A stretch of 14,646 bases of DNA from Desulfurococcales archaeon (GTDB taxonomy: Archaea; Thermoproteota; Thermoprotei_A; Sulfolobales; NBVN01), in assembly GCA_021158735.1 (NCBI GenBank), contig JAGGUC010000036.1, positions 1 through 14,646 on the forward strand. The letters run 5' to 3'. This document shows positions 12,357 to 14,646 of this stretch, in pieces; positions within the stretch are counted from its first letter, which is position 1; every line of letters begins with the position of its first letter. The position numbers were made by a program, and so were the translations under genes. Below the pieces are notes generated by a model. That model saw only the letters and a program-made list of their open reading frames with translations. It ran no database searches and was not told the DNA's origin.

Positions 12357-13418
12357 CTACTCTTTTCTCTCTCCCATAGAGAACCCTAAGAGGCCCCTAA
12401 CCCAGTGTCTACTTTTAGATGTTTTTTCAATAATCTTAAGTAACTTATTAACCCTTTCTACTATCCGGTCATGCTGATCCTTACTTAGTAGTTTCTCGCT
12501 GAGGAGCTGCTCAGCTAATTCCTTAATCTTATTTAGGTTTGTCGTTACGTCATTCCAGTATTTCCAGTCATCAGTTAAGTGTTTCGCTATCTGCTTGCCA
12601 TTAATGCACTCCTCCTTATCTTTCTCGCAGACATCGTGCGCTAAGAGAAGCATTAATGTATCAATAAGTACTTCATAACTCGGGATATGATACTGGAGCC
12701 TCTCAAGAAGAAGTTCAGCAAGTGGTGCTGTTGGATAGTCATGCTTAAACCTGCCTCTACCAAACTCTATATGGTGATCCTTAAGGCTTATTCTACCGAA
12801 GTGAACTTCAGCCGTATACCTCCCTCTAGGGTGCCCATAGACTACCTTATATCCTTCCTCCAGTTCAGGTGACTTAACTAGCTCAAACCCTAAGTCACGC
12901 TCAAAAAACCTCATGATGTTTACTCTCTGCTTACCCTGCCCTACGAAGATAGGTTCCTCCGACATAATGTGCTTGAGTACTGCTGAGGCTGTTGGAGGAA
13001 TAGTTGTCTCGGCTTTAACCTTACTTAAGTCCCTACTTATTGAACTAAAAAGTTCTTTAACAAAATTCTTAAGTGCTGGCGCTACAGCATCCTCTAGTAC
13101 TGGGTCAGAGATTAAGAGCACTCTACCCTCAACAATAGACTTGCTATCTGATGGATACACAACATATTCCACAAGCAATCTAGCAATTCCTTCACCCTCA
13201 TACCTAATAATCCTCCGCTCCCCAACCTTAGATGCACTTACCTTAACCTTTAACCGGAGGTCCTTATCACCAAATTTCAAGGTTACTTCTGCTACATCCT
13301 CATGTATTCTGGTGGTGCAGAATGGCCATATTCTGAGGTGATTTAACTTGGAAAGCACTTTAGCTGTTAGATCAGGATGTAGCTCAATGCTTAATTTAAA
13401 TGTTTCCTCTAGTACCAT
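12357..13418 (-). CDS. Uncharacterised 353-residue protein, two-domain
   Basis: I do not recognise this family. Residues 1-150 have an alpha/beta pattern (ETFKLSIELHPDLTAKVLSK start, then strands such as DVAEVTLKF, LRLKVKVSAS and IVEGRVLLISDP) that could be an SRPBCC-like fold; this is a guess from pattern only. Residues about 150-230 are a middle section ending in a His-rich run K-D214-H-H-I-E-F-G-R-G-R-F-K-H-D. Residues about 235-353 are strongly helical, with A-H261-D262-V-C and a second Cys (E-E-C) eight residues later. A charged coiled-coil-like region follows (DRIVERVNKLLKIIEKTSK). There is no signal peptide or membrane helix. The ATG at 13418 follows AAGGAG with only two bases of spacing. 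It is upstream of the modified-folate operon on the same strand but has its own terminator-like tract. Confidence 0.75.
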   Translation of the reverse strand: MVLEETFKLSIELHPDLTAKVLSKLNHLRIWPFCTTRIHEDVAEVTLKFGDKDLRLKVKVSASKVGERRIIRYEGEGIARLLVEYVVYPSDSKSIVEGRVLLISDPVLEDAVAPALKNFVKELFSSISRDLSKVKAETTIPPTASAVLKHIMSEEPIFVGQGKQRVNIMRFFERDLGFELVKSPELEEGYKVVYGHPRGRYTAEVHFGRISLKDHHIEFGRGRFKHDYPTAPLAELLLERLQYHIPSYEVLIDTLMLLLAHDVCEKDKEECINGKQIAKHLTDDWKYWNDVTTNLNKIKELAEQLLSEKLLSKDQHDRIVERVNKLLKIIEKTSKSRHWVRGLLGFSMGERKE

Positions 13419-13515
13419 TACTCCTTGCCTAAGTTAATGATTATGATCGAAACTAAAAATTTAATCTTTAAATATGCTTCAAATCAGCACAAGTACTCTT
13501 GCGCAATTCACCCAT

Positions 13516-13527
13516 TATTTTTATTTC
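13516..13527 (+). promoter_or_regulatory. TATA-like element that decides the metallophosphoesterase start
   Basis: TTATTTTTATTT is centred about 25 bases before the ATG at 13546, the spacing expected for a leaderless archaeal transcript that begins at or next to that ATG. If true, the longer reading from 13474 would be untranslated. Confidence 0.4.
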
Positions 13528-13545
13528 CTAGAATATAGGTTAGTT

Positions 13546-14412
13546 ATGAGGTATTCTTTTTTGATCAGGACCGTCAGACATAGGTACTTAAAGTTAATTG
13601 CAATAGTAATTGCTGTACTCTTAGTTGCAGTTCTCTTAGACTCACTTGTTCTTGAGCCTCAAGCCATAATTTTAAGTGTGACTAATTTAAGTATTAGAGA
13701 CTCTAGGGTACCCTCAGGTAAAGTCATCAAGTTAATTCACTTAACAGACCTCCACATAAGTACTTACGGGTTCAGGGAGTCAAGAATCACTGAACTTGTT
13801 AGATCACTGAAGCCTGACGCTGTTATAATGACTGGGGACTACATTAGCTCACCCGAAGGGCTTGATCCACTTCATATGTTTATTAATGAGCTGAGGGCTT
13901 CTGTAGGAAATGCACCTATTGTTGCTATTCTAGGTAACTGGGATTTCTGGTCTGGAGTACCGGGCGAAGTAGTTAAGTTACTTAGAGAATACGGTATTCA
14001 AGTACTTAATAATACATATGTCATACTCCACGTAAGGAATTGTAGAATTACTTTTGCGGGTTTTAGTAGCTTCACAGGTACTTACGAAATCTCAAACTTC
14101 AGTATACTTAATGAAGTACCTAATGAGTATCCGCTAATAGTCCTCCTCCACGAACCATCATTAATTAGACACGTGCTTAGGCATGGTAGCAATGTGACCT
14201 TAGTACTTGCTGGGCACTGCCACGGCGGGCAGGTTAAGCTCATTAGTGCACCTTTATTCCTGCCTGAAGGTTGCGAGGTCTGCTATGAGGGTGCGTGCAG
14301 GCTTGACGGTGTATTCATGTATGTGAGCCGTGGGGTAGGAACTTCATTATTCCCGATTAGGTTCTTCTCACCGCCTGAGGTTGCAGTCATCTACTTGAGC
14401 AGTTCATCATAG
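13546..14412 (+). CDS. Membrane-anchored metallophosphoesterase (YaeI/YkuE-like)
   Basis: The 288-residue protein has an N-terminal basic stretch and one hydrophobic helix (about residues 14-36), so it is probably anchored with the catalytic domain outside the cell. Calcineurin-like motifs follow in order: D68-L-H70 in LTDLHIS, G-D98 in MTGDYI, G-N131-W-D in LGNWDFW, H202 in LLHEPS, and H224-C-H226 in AGHCHGGQV. The C-terminal YVSRGVGTSLFPIRFFSPPE block is typical of the YaeI/YkuE group. These are two-metal phosphoesterases; the substrate here is unknown, with lipid-linked phosphates or diphosphates the family-based guess. The usual GNH(D/E) motif has Trp in place of His. A longer reading from an ATG at 13474 adds 24 residues ahead of the basic stretch. 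The ATG at 13546 gives a normal length, a clean anchor and a better-placed TATA-like element, so I prefer it. Confidence 0.86.
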   Translation: MRYSFLIRTVRHRYLKLIAIVIAVLLVAVLLDSLVLEPQAIILSVTNLSIRDSRVPSGKVIKLIHLTDLHISTYGFRESRITELVRSLKPDAVIMTGDYISSPEGLDPLHMFINELRASVGNAPIVAILGNWDFWSGVPGEVVKLLREYGIQVLNNTYVILHVRNCRITFAGFSSFTGTYEISNFSILNEVPNEYPLIVLLHEPSLIRHVLRHGSNVTLVLAGHCHGGQVKLISAPLFLPEGCEVCYEGACRLDGVFMYVSRGVGTSLFPIRFFSPPEVAVIYLSSSS

Positions 14413-14443
14413 CCTTAAACACAACTAATGCTTAAATTCACCG

Positions 14444-14461
14444 CCCCTACAGGTTTAGGGG
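14444..14461 (+). promoter_or_regulatory. Hairpin just before the final gene, overlapping its SD-like sequence
   Basis: CCCCTA and TAGGGG pair perfectly around the loop CAGGTT. The 3' arm carries the G-rich run (AGGGGG, 14457-14462) that would be the SD for the GTG at 14471, eight bases away. It is not followed by a T-run, so it is a poor terminator for the upstream gene. A translational control hairpin is possible. Confidence 0.4.
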
Positions 14462-14470
14462 GTTTCCTGA

Positions 14471-14646
14471 GTGAGGGCTAGGGCTGCGGCCGTCAGCAGG
14501 TTTAGGGTATTAGCGCTTGACCTCCTCTTCATGGCTGTTAACTTCTCAGCCCTGACCCTTTTCTCCTCTCTTAAGGACGTGATCAGTGCTGAGTACGGCT
14601 TCAGTAGTGCTGAGATGCAGTGGGCTGCGATAGCGTACTCTATGGG
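14471..14646 (+). CDS. N-terminus of a probable multi-spanning transporter (MFS-like), cut by window end
   Basis: From the GTG at 14471 the frame stays open to the window edge (58 complete codons). The start is basic (VRARAAAVSRFR), followed by a hydrophobic helix (VLALDLLFMAVNFSALTLFSSL). A short loop contains D-V-I-S-A-E-Y-G-F-S-S-A-E-M-Q-W, and then the start of a second helix (AAIAYSMG). The pattern of first helix, a loop with a small acidic motif, and a W-x-x-x-A-Y-x-x-G second helix is that of major facilitator proteins such as organic-acid or drug permeases. The substrate cannot be read from the N-terminus. G-rich sequence eight bases upstream acts as the SD but lies in a hairpin. Confidence 0.65.
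   Translation, partial: MRARAAAVSRFRVLALDLLFMAVNFSALTLFSSLKDVISAEYGFSSAEMQWAAIAYSM

Noticed and set aside
12913..13341. Plus-strand ORF of 142 codons
   Set aside because: It lies fully inside the 353-residue minus-strand gene; Ser/Thr/Leu-rich shadow composition and no SD.

Overview
The window reads as part of a thermophilic archaeal chromosome, most likely Thermoproteota (Crenarchaeota). The evidence is the archaeal modified-folate genes (mptA, beta-RFAP synthase, a dihydropteroate-synthase-like protein with extra domains), the archaeal-type CobT, and proteins with class III (prepilin-like) signal peptides. Many GTG/TTG starts, SD motifs of the GGTG/GAGG kind and T-rich rather than hairpin terminators fit this. 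No rRNA, tRNA, CRISPR array or insertion sequence was seen. The exact lineage cannot be fixed by reading alone.

Layout. 21-554 is a four-helix membrane protein. 555-2385 includes a GC-rich island with a decayed ATP-grasp gene (minus, about 754-1281) that carries three one-base frameshifts, each in a homopolymer, and a divergent intact DUF1177 gene (1432-2385). The two are separated by a perfect 20-nt inverted repeat. 2422-4132 (minus) is an overlapping pair: a HAD phosphatase followed by archaeal CobT, a cobalamin lower-ligand gene. 4301-8012 holds an uncharacterised protein with a Pro/Ala-rich hinge, a small minus-strand ORF, and a very AT-rich two-gene operon of pilin-like secreted proteins, one of them 627 residues long with two EF-hand-like loops. 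8013-8267 is a noncoding convergent gap.

8268-12268 is a modified-folate (tetrahydromethanopterin-type) cluster. MptA makes the pterin precursor, a divergent PTPS-family enzyme acts on a pterin, beta-RFAP synthase makes the ribosyl-arylamine half, and the dihydropteroate-synthase-like protein is expected to join the halves. Next come an orphan 353-residue protein on the same strand (12357-13418), a membrane-anchored metallophosphoesterase (13546-14412), and the start of a probable transporter cut by the window edge.

The least explained parts are the pseudogene/DUF1177 island, the pilin-like locus with its dyad-rich promoter, the HAD-CobT coupling, and a 23-bp dyad over the mptA SD. No defence system or clearly new multi-gene machine is visible. 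These are leads, not discoveries.
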